64,000 nt of DNA from Chondrosia reniformis (taxonomy: Eukaryota > Porifera > Demospongiae > Chondrillida > Chondrillidae): the NCBI GenBank assembly GCA_947172415.1, contig OX359192.1:3102501-3166500 (forward strand), written 5' to 3'. Position numbers and translations under genes: made by a program. The notes under the pieces are model-generated. The model had not been told where the DNA came from. It saw nothing but the letters and a program-made list of their open reading frames with translations, and did not search any database. Each line of letters opens with the position of its first letter. Positions within the stretch are counted from its first letter, which is position 1. Shown piece by piece: positions 37,839 to 48,696 of the stretch.

Positions 37839-38806
37839 TGTGAACGCATGTGGGACATGTCCGCATTTCCGGAAAATCAAGTAGAAGAATATTTAACTAA
37901 CACTTTTTTAATTGTCTTTTATTTTAATGTAGAATTATTTTATATTTAAACGAATTGTATAGAATTGAAGCGCTATGCACGCTTAATACGTTAGTAAAAT
38001 CAGCGCTTGGATTGCATGCTTAATGGCTGAGATATTCGGCCGTAAGTGATAGTTACTTAATTTCCGAAAATGCCGTATTAGACATTGGAAATTACAAAAA
38101 TAGAGTAAATAGTGACACCATTCAATGCGCAATAATAATATCAAACGATTGTGTGTATACTCCTTTTAAATTCCTTTTAGTTTTCGAGTAATAAGTGAAA
38201 ATGTATTTTCTTACCTTTCTCTCAGGTCTTCAACACTTCAGATCTCAGCGAAACAAGAGAATATTGCAGGAGTACACATGGAACTCTTAGGCTGTTACCT
38301 TTTGAAGAGAATGAAATCAAAAAATCCTTTAATAAAGAATCCTCCATTGTCTAATAGTCATTTTCTTGTAAATTTCGTCTCTTTCGTTCGAGTGGAGACA
38401 TTATCACGTGACAGTCAGCCTAATATTGCAAACAAAATTTTGACGTCATTCAATCGTCATATATGACGTAGCATCGTTAATGCTTAACTTGCACCTAAAA
38501 TATTCGTAAATATTATTGCATAACAAAACGTGTCATTCTTTCCCAAGTGTTTTTCACGTAAGGCTTCTTTCTTCAGATCGTTTTTGTCTTAAGAGGTAAG
38601 TGGAATCAGTTAGAGTAACAATATCATCAATATGCTACTTCTGTATGCAACCTTTACGTGTACTAGTCTACGTGATTCACGGGAAGAATCAATGGCAATC
38701 ATCGTGGTTTTTATTTCTTCCTTGCTTTGATATAGGCTTACATTGTTAGCCCTCTATCACGCTCACAGTTTTAGCTAATATTTCCTTTTATCCACCGGGT
38801 TTTTAG
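37839..38806 (+). promoter_or_regulatory. Non-satellite upstream region of the large ORF, with probable 5' UTR intron
   Basis: AT-rich unique DNA preceding the ORF. A good splice donor, AAGAG|GTAAGT, lies at 38596. A T-rich acceptor, TTTTTAG, ends at 38806, directly before the ATG. A 211-bp intron in the 5' leader is therefore plausible. A 62-codon open frame at 38278-38466 has no recognised domain. No TATA box or other element is claimed. Confidence 0.4.
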
Positions 38807-41242
38807 ATGCCATTTGTCAACAATTCGGGAAGATCTTTCAACTGTGGCTTTTGCCGCACTTTGGTGTATGAATGTATGCCTAAAAGGCGTGCTGAGACAT
38901 CCGAGGAAACTATTTCTGAGGAGAAGAGTAAAAAGAAGACTAAGAAGGTTGAGTATAACACTAGAGAATGTTTCCAAAGCTTATTTGTGGGACCACAATT
39001 TGTGATTGGCCCTAATTATTTTGAGAAAAAAAGTCTTAAATCCATTAGCTTATTTGAATCTCATTGTAAAATGATAGAAAAAGCTTTTGCCAAAGGTTTT
39101 CCTTTTTCATCTTTAAAGGTAGCCTATGTAAAAGCCTTTTCTTCTTTAAATTGGGCTGCATTGTCCTCACCTGAAAAAGAAAAACATTCTTTGTCAAACT
39201 GTGTAGCTTGTGCTACACAGTTTGCAGAAATTCAAAAAACTTTCCCACTGAAGCCTTTTTTTAATATCTCAGTGCCTGAATATGAGAAAGAAAATGCTTC
39301 AAAGAGAAGTTCAACATTGAAAACATTTAATGGGAAGAAGCAGACTTGTAATAAACCCCTGAATGAATCTAGAAATAAGTGTTATAGTGAGGGTGATGTT
39401 AATAAATTAGTTACAGAAGCCCAAAAGAAGCTAATCTCAGAGTTTAAGGACATACTTGATTCTAGTACCCTTCCAGCTATTTATTCAAATAATATTAGTT
39501 TAAGCAAGGCTGATAGCTTTCGCAAAGAACAATACTTTGAGCCACCCTGTGATGACAAAGCCCCGAAAAAGAAACGGTATCCACTGAGACCACATGAATG
39601 CAGCAAATTTCCAGAACTTTGTGAATGCTTAAAAACATGGGACCCTAATACAAAGTTTATAGCTAGTGATATAGCTAAATTGTTTGATGTCAGTGCTACT
39701 GATGGCAGTAATAAAATTAGGTTACTTGCTCAAGAAATTAATCCTTCAATTCCAGGGCTTGAAATAGTTCCAAAGCCAAAGTCTACAAAAAAAAGATTCC
39801 AAAGCACATCTATGGCAGTACCCGTACCTCCTAACAAAAGGCGATTAGTGGACATTGACCGTTCCCTTGTCCAAAATGGTGTATTAAATGAAGGCATACC
39901 ATGTATTCCCATTACTTTAGTTCGATATCACAAAGGAGAAAGGGTTGAAACTGTTGCCCAAAGTCGTAAATTTCCTTTGTTTGACATTCGAAATGGTTTA
40001 CTGAAGGCCCATGAAAAATTTATGAGGCTTCATACTGATGTTGAGATTGAAGCAATGAGTAAGGAATATATTCTAGGTGTACTTAGGGAAGGGGCAGGAT
40101 ATTCTATGAATCAATTTGAAAATTTGAGTTTGGAGGAATTGAAACACCTCCTTTCCAAATATGAGAGGACAAGGACTATCTGGATATGGCATGACCACTC
40201 AAGTCTAGCATCACATGGTATTTTAGCCATAATGGTTGGGGTTATGTATGACCCTATTGTGTTCATGACTGAAAATGAAATAGGTAAAAATGTAGAAGAG
40301 TTTCTCCAAGAAGGAGAAATTCATGTAGTTGCTCATGGGTCCTCATCATTACAAGATCAGGCTACTTTAATTCCTGAGCGACTCTCAGAATTGGATGGTC
40401 TAAGTGATGAGGTTCTAAGTTCAACTGGAATCAGAATTACTGATAGGCTGCGTTTCTTCAAGGGTGATAAACCTGCAGCACAATTTGAAGCTGGGATCAC
40501 ATGTGGTGGAAATTATCCTTGTGTTGCTTGTGTTTGTCACCGTAATAGTTTTGCAGATTTTCCACATGCAGTTAAGTGTGAACAAAGGACGCTGCAGAAA
40601 AATCTTAAAGTGGCTACAGGAGGACACTTTGGTAAAGTTCCTGGTAAGATAAAGTACTACAAAGAATTAAACACAAATCAGTTAAGAATTGAGTTCGAGA
40701 AAAGGGGTGTTAAGGACTATCCGTCTGATAAAAAGGGTAGATTAAATGTCCTAAAGGAAATGCTCCGGGGAGTGCAAAGAGTTCCCTCTTTACTGATGAT
40801 GGCACCTGAAAGTTCATTAGATGAGTTTCATCTAGATAGCTACAGTGTCCTTCCTTGTGAGCCTCTCCATGATTTAAAGGGCTATCTAGGTGCTGTCTTT
40901 AGACAATTGCCCTTGGTTTTGGGGCCTTCAAGGCTAAAAACTTCATTGTTTGATTATTTTAGTACCTTGTGGAAGAAGGCAAATTTGTATGGTTCTGACC
41001 TTCGTAAAGCACTAGTAGATGTAGCTCACATATTCCACTTATATGATACTCCAAGTACTGTGGCTACTTTTATTTGCTGTCTTGTTCAACTGTCCAATAT
41101 TCTGTATTCAAAAGATTCTAACAGAAGTCCCAAACAATGCCTACAGTTTTATAATTGTGCATATATTGTTCTAGTTGTACGTACTTTAAAGATGTTTGTT
41201 CTAGTTATATGTAGTAGTTCTATGTACTCGTTAATAGTTTAA
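38807..41242 (+). CDS. Large unrecognised protein, intact frame, C-terminus replaced by satellite
   Basis: 811 codons without a break; the last ~24 are translated satellite, so about 787 are native. Two starts are possible: M1 directly after a splice acceptor, and M24 (38876), which begins a basic MPKRRAE...KSKKKTKK stretch like a nuclear signal. Further basic patches lie near 250 (PKKKRYPL) and 325. Other marks are RTIWIWHDHSS near 456, RFFKGDKPAAQFEAG near 550, a Cys/His cluster CGGNYPCVACVCH near 566-579, a SAP-like helix pair (LRIEFEKRGVKDYP) near 625-655, and CEPLHDLKGYLG near 684. From memory, similar large uncharacterised proteins occur in sponges and cnidarians, often in many copies. 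A transposon-encoded protein is possible, but I see no transposase catalytic triad and claim no function. Unlike every neighbouring element except the truncated Penelope plus copy, it has no stops or frameshifts. Confidence 0.8.
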   Translation: MPFVNNSGRSFNCGFCRTLVYECMPKRRAETSEETISEEKSKKKTKKVEYNTRECFQSLFVGPQFVIGPNYFEKKSLKSISLFESHCKMIEKAFAKGFPFSSLKVAYVKAFSSLNWAALSSPEKEKHSLSNCVACATQFAEIQKTFPLKPFFNISVPEYEKENASKRSSTLKTFNGKKQTCNKPLNESRNKCYSEGDVNKLVTEAQKKLISEFKDILDSSTLPAIYSNNISLSKADSFRKEQYFEPPCDDKAPKKKRYPLRPHECSKFPELCECLKTWDPNTKFIASDIAKLFDVSATDGSNKIRLLAQEINPSIPGLEIVPKPKSTKKRFQSTSMAVPVPPNKRRLVDIDRSLVQNGVLNEGIPCIPITLVRYHKGERVETVAQSRKFPLFDIRNGLLKAHEKFMRLHTDVEIEAMSKEYILGVLREGAGYSMNQFENLSLEELKHLLSKYERTRTIWIWHDHSSLASHGILAIMVGVMYDPIVFMTENEIGKNVEEFLQEGEIHVVAHGSSSLQDQATLIPERLSELDGLSDEVLSSTGIRITDRLRFFKGDKPAAQFEAGITCGGNYPCVACVCHRNSFADFPHAVKCEQRTLQKNLKVATGGHFGKVPGKIKYYKELNTNQLRIEFEKRGVKDYPSDKKGRLNVLKEMLRGVQRVPSLLMMAPESSLDEFHLDSYSVLPCEPLHDLKGYLGAVFRQLPLVLGPSRLKTSLFDYFSTLWKKANLYGSDLRKALVDVAHIFHLYDTPSTVATFICCLVQLSNILYSKDSNRSPKQCLQFYNCAYIVLVVRTLKMFVLVICSSSMYSLIV

Positions 41243-42115
41243 TGTACTTATTGTATGTACTAGTACTATTTTCAATTATTAGTTTTATATACAAGTTGGA
41301 TGTACTATGTAGTACTAGTAATATTTACTAGTTGTAAATATTAGTTGTGTTAGGTACTTATTATATGTACTAGGACTGGTTATATTTACTAGTTATAGGT
41401 ATTAGGTTTATGTAATAGTTGTATGCACTAGTTTTTGTACTAAGTGCATGTTCTAGTTTTATGTACTTTATAGTTGTATGTTCTAGTTATATGTATTAGT
41501 TGTATGTACTAGTTTTATGTGCTAGATGTAGGTACTAGTACTATTGTCAATTACTAGTTTTAGGTACTAGTTTTATGTACTATATAGTACTAGATACATT
41601 TACTAGTTGTAAATATTAGTTGTTGTAGGTATTCATGTTATGTACTAGTTGTATGTAGTAGGACTGGTTATATTTACTCATTATAGCTATTTGTTTTATG
41701 TACTAGTTGTATGTACTTTATAGTTGTATGTTCTAGTTATATGTATTAGTTGTATCTACTAGTTGTATCTACTAGTTGTATGTACTAGTTGTATGAACTA
41801 GTTGTATGAACTGGTTGTATGTTCAAAATGTATGTACTCGTTCATAGTTTTATTTACTAGTTGTATGTACTATATTGAACTAGTAACATTTACTAGTTGT
41901 AAATATTAGTTGTTTAAAGGGCTAATTCTTTGTACTAGTTGTATCTAGGAGAACTGTTTATATTTACCAGTTATAGCTTTTAGGTTTATGTACTAGTTGT
42001 ATGTACTAATTATCTGTACTAGTTGTATGTTCTAGTTGTATGTACTAGTTGTATGTACTAGGTCTATGTACTTGTTAATAGTTTTATGTACTAGTTGTAT
42101 ATACTATATAGTACC
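41168..42115 (+). repeat. 13-bp minisatellite, sense
   Basis: Degenerate units starting inside the open frame of the large ORF, which they truncate. A phrase with ACTTTATAGTTGTATG is repeated near 41465, 41710 and (similar) 42035. No gene. Confidence 0.92.
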
Positions 42116-42892
42116 ATTTACAATTACGAGTTTAGTTACTAGATGTAAGAGAACAATAAAAAATTTATACAAAAATAGTGGAGATGTAGGGATAGTACAA
42201 AAAGCACAGAAACAAGAAAGGGATGTTACATAGTGAAGTATTAGCTATATATGCATGAATCATAAAACACCCTTGCTTGTAGGATCCATGCATAGCTAAT
42301 ACTTCACTATGTAACATCCCTTTCTTGTTCCTTTTCTTTTTGTGCCATCCCTACATCTTCACTATTTTTGTAGAAATTTTTTATTGTTCTCTAGTTTCTG
42401 TACTTTTTATGGAGCATAAGCTAGGAATTCGGTGTATTTTAAACCACTTTGGTTTCACAATCTTCGACTGATATGACGTCATTAAAATGGTGAATTTATT
42501 GAGGCCTTGACGCTGGGGCCATGAAAACCGTCATGCTCAATAATAAAGTAATCGCTCTCGCTTCTACAAAAGAATACAGCTCGGAAAACTTAGAGCATTT
42601 TCGTTTTAGAAGTAGTCCGAAAGCTTGTTTCCTTTTTAGTTATAGCAAGCGAAGAAGATGAAGAAGAAGAAGACGAAAATTGGAATTTTTAAAGTTTATT
42701 TTTTCGTCAGCGGGATATATTTGCTCGCCTTTAAGGTCTATTTAGAGTATGTATATGGTATATTTAGCTATACATAGCCTTGTTTTGTCGATTTTCGGCC
42801 TATTTCAGGATTTTGCTCCTATACCGATGTATGGGGAAAACGAAAAAACCTTGTCATCCCTACATAGGGAGTACTACCGTACTCCCTAATAT
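42116..42892. mobile_element. Unidentified insert containing a foldback element
   Basis: 42148-42257 and 42287-42392 form an inverted repeat of about 105-110 bp with a 29-bp loop (AGAGAACAATAAAAAATTT at one end, its inverse at the other). Downstream DNA to 42892 is unique, with a purine-rich GAAGAAGATGAAGAAG run near 42650 and a small AGGGAGTAC/GTACTCCCT hairpin at its end. TGTAGGGAT at 42185 faces ATCCCTACA at ~42857. It looks like a non-autonomous foldback transposon; family unknown; no gene. Confidence 0.6.
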
Positions 42893-44051
42893 ACTATATA
42901 GTAATAGTAATATTTAATATTTGTAAAACATAGTAGTTTTAGGTACTAATTGTATGTACTATTTTATACTAAGTATATTTACTAGTTTTAGGTATTAGTT
43001 GTATGTACTAGTTTTATGTATTTGTTGTATGTTCTAGTTGTATGTAGTAGTAGTAGTATGTACTAGTTGTTTTTACTAGTTGTTTATACTAGTTGTAGGT
43101 ATTAGAAGTTTGAACTAGTTGTATGTACTAGTTGTAGGTTCTAATACTAGCAATATTAGGTACTAAGTAGGTTAAGGTATATGTCCTGGTTTTTTGTACT
43201 ACTTGTGGGTACTAATTGAATGTACTAGTTGTGTGTACTAGCTGTGTGTACTATTTGAATGTACTAGTTATATGTACTAGTGGTATGTACTATTTATATG
43301 TACAAGTTATATATGAATGTACTAAGTATATGTACAAGTTGTATGTACTATATAGTTATATGTACTAGTTAGGTACGAGTTGTAGTTACTAGTTGTCTGT
43401 ACTATTTCTATGTACTAGTTGTATGCACTAGTACTAGTTATATTTACTAATTGAAGGTACTAGGTGTAAGGACTACTTGTATGTACTCGTTGCTAGTTGT
43501 ATGTACTAGTTGTATGTATTAGTTGTAGGAACAACTTATTTACTAGTTGCATGTACTAGTTGTCTGAACTAGTTGTATTTACCAATAATGGTAATCTTGG
43601 TTAGTTGTATGTACTAGTTTAAGTTATATTTACTAGTTGTAGGTACTACTTGTACATACTAGTTATATGTACTAGTTACTAGTTGTATGTACTAATTGTA
43701 TGTTCTAGTTTTATATACTAGTTGTAATTTCTAGTTGTATGTACTAGTTATATGTACTAGTTGTGAGTACTAGTTGTATGTACTAGTTGTGAGTACTAGT
43801 TGTATGTACTAGTACTAGTAATATTTACTAGTTGTATGTACTAGTACTAGTAATATTTACTAGTTGTAGGTACTAGTTGTTTGTAGTAATTGTATGTATA
43901 TAGTAGTTATATGTACTAGTTCAATGAACTAGTTTCTAGTTGTATGTACCAGTTGTATGTAATCGTTGTATTTACTAGTTCTATTTACTAGTTTCTAGTT
44001 GTAAGTACTTGTTGTATGTACTAGTTATATGTACTAGTCCTATGTACTATG
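42893..44051 (+). repeat. 13-bp minisatellite, sense
   Basis: Degenerate units with local duplications (GAGTACTAGTTGTATG doubled near 43770-43800). No gene. Confidence 0.93.
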
Positions 44052-44404
44052 TAAAATGGCAGACGCGCGAGTATTTACCATGAGTTGTTGTCTGATGAAT
44101 TTGTTTCTTGGATTTCGTCCTTCCAGAGAGCACAGAATGTCCATATGCTGTTAGTGTAATAAGAGTGGGCGCTGATAGAACTGCTCATGTGTGAAATCTG
44201 GCAAGACATGTTCCACTTGCCTTCCCATGAGACTCGCACGCTGTTACAATACACCTGCGGCGGCACCCTCAACAACGGGTGCACGCAATGGATCTTCCAC
44301 TACTTTACCAACACGGATCAGTGAAGCTACAGAAGCTACAGGACTGCCATCATGCAATACACCCTCTGGGCGCCCTCCTGAAACATCAGATATCGCACAA
44401 CTGA

Positions 44405-45127
44405 ATGCTATGCCACCTTCATCTGGCGCTGCTACAATGGACTCCTCAGCGACCGTTTCATCAGAACCCAATACCCCTAGACCGTTCCCCTGCTGAACTT
44501 CCCTCCTTTTCCAGGATGAGTCCCCCAAACTTTGTCTGGAGTGTCAACATGGATGGGGTTGATTTCAGGGACGCCGTCCTTGCAGCATATGCAGAGGTCA
44601 TACACTGGAAAAGCAACTTATTCCTCACACCATCAGGCAAAGCAGGCAAAGCATTTGTCTCCGAACTGGCAAGACTGTTCCGCGCTTATGGTTAAGGCTC
44701 CACCTTGGAATCAGTTGCCCTTACAGCTGTCATGATCATGCCAGCACTCTTCCTCCAGAAGCCTCATGTGTCATCAAAGACCCGTGACCATGTAGCGTGT
44801 CTACAGCGTAGGCTCATCTCATGGCAGGAAGGTGACATAGACAGCCTAGTGAGAGAAGGACGCACCATACAACGACATCTCAGACAAACCAGCAGTCGCC
44901 TTGACGACATACAGAGGACAACAAGAATCTTTACAAGACTGATGTTTCAAGGCAAAGTCAAAGGAGCAATGCGGTTTCTGTCCACTGAAAGCAAGGGAAC
45001 CTCATTAACCCTAGACAGTTTAGTGACCACAGGTCCACAACAACCACCGACAACTGTCCGTGATGAACTGGCAAAAAACACCCACCAGGTCAGCCTGCAC
45101 ACCCAAGTACCCTGCTTCCCCTTGTGA
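44405..45127 (+). pseudogene. LINE N-terminal and pre-RT region
   Basis: Frame 2 carries NFVWSVNMDGVDFRDAVLAA, HWKSNLFLTPSGKAGK and FVSELARLFRAYG. An in-frame TAA follows at 44693-44695, then VALTAVMIMPALFLQKPH, LQRRLISWQEGDIDSL and KVKGAMRFLSTESKG. The frame is lost at an A run near 45075: the expected continuation HPPGQPAHP is in another frame. Upstream (44052-44404) the reading is too broken to follow, though a CSTC motif at ~44204 may be an N-terminal zinc finger. Confidence 0.75.
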
Positions 45128-45129
45128 CA

Positions 45130-45890
45130 ATTCCCTTGATGTCCACCCTGTTTTATTTGAATCCATCAATGGTATAGCCATTCGTAGTGCTGCCATTCGC
45201 ACAAATGGTTCTGCTGGCCCTTCCGACCTGGATGCGGTGGGATGGAAACAACTGTGCACATCCTTCCAATGCCCCTCTGCTGACCTTTGTAACAGCCTTG
45301 CCCTAGTTGCAAAGAGAATATCCACAACATACGTTGAACCACAAGGAATTGCTCCCCTTACAGCATGTCGTCTGATAGCACTTGACAAAACCCAGGTGTG
45401 CGTCCCATTGGTGTTGGTGAAACAGCAAGGAGAACCATCGGAAAAGCTATCATTGCTGCCCTCAGGACAGACATTCAGGAAGCTGCTGGATCCATCCAAC
45501 TCTGTGCAGGCCAAGAAGCTGGAAGTGAAGCAGCCATCCATGCGGCATGTTTTGACGACCCAGATTCCGAGGGTGTTCTACTAGTGGATGCCACTAATGC
45601 GTTCAACACCCTCAACCGACAAAGCTGCCTTGCTCAACATCCACTCCCTATGTCCACCACTGACCATCATTCTAACCAACACCTACAGAGGAGACACTCA
45701 ACTTTTTATTGATGGAGACACCCTTCTTTCACGTGAAGGTACAACCCAAGGTGACCCACTGGCCATGGCTATGTTTGCAATTGGCATCCTCCCCCTCATA
45801 AACCAACTGAACCCCCTTCCAGCCAAGCAAGCGTGGTTCGCTGATGATGCAACTGCCGGAGGCCAAATCCAACATCTGCACGACTGGTAG
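45130..45890 (+). pseudogene. LINE reverse transcriptase core
   Basis: Frame 3: LDVHPVLFESINGIAIRSAA and CRLIALDKTQ. It shifts near 45398 to frame 2: RPIGVGETARRTIGKAI, CAGQEAGSEAAIHA and LLVDATNAFNTLNRQ (motif A). It shifts back near 45620 to frame 3: LLNIHSLCPPLTIILTNTYR, EGTTQGDPLAMAM (motif B) and AWFADDATAGG (motif C, ADD). A TAG ends this stretch at 45888-45890. Catalytic aspartates are still present, but at least two frameshifts separate them. The RT would prime at nicked target DNA. Confidence 0.85.
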
Positions 45891-47363
45891 ACAAGCCTAA
45901 ACCACACTGGCCCTTCTTTCAGCTATCATGCCAACCCAGCTAAGACGTGGCTCATCATCAAAGCAGAACATTTACCCTCTGCAACGAAAGGCACAGGGGT
46001 GAACATAACAACTAATGGAAAGTGACACCTTGGCGCAGCACTTGGATCCAGATCCTTTGTAGAGAGCCACATGCAAGATAAGGTCAGCCAGTGGGTTGAC
46101 ATCATCAAGAATCTGTCTGTCATTGCCAGAACACAACCACACGCAGCATACTCAGCGTTCATTCATGGCCTCTCCTGCAAATGGATATATTTCCTGGGCA
46201 CCATACCAGACACCGCTGACCTTCTAGTGCCACTTGATGAAGTCATCAACACCCACTTCATCCCTGCACTCATTGGACATCAGAGTGTTTGTGATACTGA
46301 AAGACAGCTCCTTGCTCTGCCAACCCGCCCTGGCGGCCTCGGCCTCACAGTACCATCAAAAACAGCTTTGTTTGAACACACATCCTCTCTGAAGGTAACT
46401 GCCCCTCTCACAGCTCTTATTGTGCAACAAAGCCCTACCTACTCCATTGAGACCATCACCAACCAAAGGCGAATGAAACTAGAAGTCAGACAGATGAGAA
46501 GTGGCCAGCAAAGCACCACTGCAGAAGAACTCATGTTAGAACTGTCTGCACAACAGAAACGAGCAATGGAACTGGGGAAGGAGAAGGGTGCATCTTCATG
46601 GCTGAGTGCACTCCCAATCGAAGACCACGGCTTTGCCTTGCACAAAGTGGATTTCCAAGATACACTCTTCTTGCGGTATGGTTGGCAGCCCTCTAACCTT
46701 CCCAGCAGATGTGCCTGTGGTGCATCCTTTAGCATGGAACATGCGCTCAGCTGCCCCACAGGAGGTTTTCCCACCCTGAGGCATAACCAGGTCAGAGACT
46801 TCACGGACAACATCATGTCTGAAGTGTGTCATGACGTCTGCCTTGAGACTCAGCTTCAGGAGCTGTCAGATGAACTGCTGCACCATGCTACTTCCATCAG
46901 AGATGACAGAGCTCGTCTTGACATCCGGGCTATTGGGTTATGGGGCGACCGGTCACGACAGTCATTCTTCGATGTGAGGGTATTTAATCCCAACACACTG
47001 TCCAACTGGAAACTCAAGCTAAACTCTGCTTACTGTCGCCATGAGAAGGAGAAACAACGATCCTATGAACAGCGCATCCGAGAGGTCGAACATGGCTCCT
47101 TCACACCACTTGTGTTCTCCACATCTGGAGGCATGGGAGAACTGGCTGCTACAGCCTACAAGGAACTTGCCTCACTGCTTTCCTTCAAGCACGGACAACC
47201 ATACAGCATAGTCATGACATGGCTACGATGCCACCTGTCGTTCTCACTCCTGAGATCTGCAGTCAGGTGCCTGAGGGGAGCTCGGTCAAGCATTGGACAT
47301 GTCACAAGGGGCACACCAGCCGTGGACCTTGCTGTCTTTGAAGGACATGTGCCCCCACTCTAA
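45891..47363 (+). pseudogene. LINE thumb, zinc knuckle and RLE-like endonuclease
   Basis: The frame continues in phase from the RT through a TGA at ~46022-46024 and is open from 46025 to 47363. Marks: DKVSQWVDIIKNLSVIA; ALPTRPGGLGL (~46316); SSWLSALPIEDHGF; CACGASFSMEHALSC, a CCHC knuckle (~46711-46755); RHNQVRDF; RLDIRAIGLWG and FDVRVFNP (~46915-46985), which fit the PD-(D/E)xK fold position; and a conserved C-terminus with VMTWLRCHLSFSLLRSA. The copy at 1-865 shares these blocks. Known: R2-like LINEs end in such a knuckle plus restriction-like nuclease. The nuclease call is by order and spacing, not a full motif match. Confidence 0.8.
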
Positions 47364-47470
47364 ACATGAATATAGACTATGGGACTGCTCTGTACGCATA
47401 CCATTGTACATATATATATTATGTTACTATGTCTGTACTACTATAATGTAATAATGGATTCAAAAAAACA

Positions 47471-48036
47471 TACACATGTACCTAGTACAAATAAACAGTA
47501 CATACAACTAGTACATACAACTAGTCCATACAACTAGTACAGACAACTAGTACACACAATTGGTACATAAAACTTTTATATGCAACTACTACATATGAAT
47601 AGAACATACACATATAACTAGTAGATATTAATAGTACATACAACTAGTACATGCAACTTTTACATAAACCTATAACTCCAACTAGTACATATAACTATTA
47701 TATCCATGCAACTAGAATATACAACTATTACATACAACTAGTACATAGAACTAGTACATAGAACTATTACGTACAACAAGTACATACAACTAGTACCTAC
47801 AACTAGTTCAGACAATTGGTACATACAACTAGTAGAAACAAATAGTACATACAATTAGTACAAAACCTAATATATACAACTATATAGTACATACAACTTG
47901 TACCTATAACTAGTAAATATAACATAAAAACATTAGTTCATACAACTAGTACATACAACTAGTACAAATAGTTAGTACTTAAAAGTACAACATACGACTA
48001 GCTCATACAACTATTAAATTATTCTAGTAGTATAAC
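47471..48036 (-). repeat. 13-bp minisatellite, inverted orientation
   Basis: Units read TACATACAACTAG on the plus strand. The orientation change relative to 42893-44051 occurs across the LINE. No gene. Confidence 0.93.
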
Positions 48037-48048
48037 AAGTAGATAGAA
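48037..48048. repeat. Target site duplication, left (AAGTAGATAGAA)
   Basis: AAGTAGATAGAA here is repeated exactly at 48685-48696, flanking the snap-back Penelope insertion. Confidence 0.85.
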
Positions 48049-48684
48049 TCTTTGGGATGGTACATCCTTCGACTTTTAAGCGTTTAAAACGCAGTTGGTT
48101 TTTTCAATTCTTGGTCAAACGTTTCGACCCTGGGGGTCTTCCTCAGTGACTGATGGTTGAGTGGAAGAATTGCCTCTATTTATAGAGGATTTTTCCCGCC
48201 ATTTCCACTTCCTGTCATGTGACCCTCAGCAGAATGAGAAAAACAGGAAGTATGAATATTAAATCATCTCCAGGCTTGATGTAACACAATGCCTTGATTT
48301 AAATTCCAAGATTACAGACAGGGAAACCCACTGGCAAAGGAGAAGGGTCAAAGAAGCCATCAGGATCCAGAAGAGTCAGGTGAGAATGAATTTAGATCAA
48401 GGCATTGTGTTACATCAAGCCTGGAGACGATTTAATATTCATACTTCCTGTTTTTCTTATTCTGCTGAGGGTCACATGACAGGAAGTGGAAATGGCGGGG
48501 AAAAATCCTCTATAAATAGAGGCAATTCTTCCACTCAACCATCAGTCACTGAGGAAGACCCCCAGGGTCGAAACGTTTGACCAAGAATTGAAAAAAACAA
48601 CTGCGTTTTTAAACGCTCAAAAGTCGAAGGATGTACCATCCCAAAGATAAGTTCGACGCAGTTATAAGGAATCCTTATTCTATT
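48049..48684 (+). mobile_element. Snap-back Penelope-like 3' end with hammerhead-like cores
   Basis: The left arm 48049-48306 is the inverse of the right arm 48388-48647. The 81-bp spacer plus the start of the right arm encodes THWQRRRVKEAIRIQKSQ and VRMNLDQGIVLH on the plus strand, matching the end of the GIY-YIG domain and tail of the element at 1251. Both arms contain CTGAGGA, a GACCC/GGGTC hairpin and GAAACG, with GTCA/TGAC able to form stem I (48545-48581 plus; 48113-48150 minus). A 37-bp tail follows the right arm before the target duplication. Most of the ORF is missing: only about the last 30 residues of the domain remain. Confidence 0.85.
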
Positions 48685-48696
48685 AAGTAGATAGAA
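48685..48696. repeat. Target site duplication, right
   Basis: Exact 12-bp copy of 48037-48048. Confidence 0.85.

Larger units (their letters stand above)
44052..47470 (+). mobile_element. RLE-type LINE (first family), nearly full length, decayed
   Basis: A 3.4-kb insertion between satellite blocks of opposite orientation (sense on the left, inverted on the right). The order is a poorly preserved N-terminal region, a conserved pre-RT region, RT, thumb, zinc knuckle, RLE-like domain and a 3' UTR ending near GGATTCAAAAAAAC. No target duplication was recognised. It is detailed in the next three entries. Confidence 0.88.
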
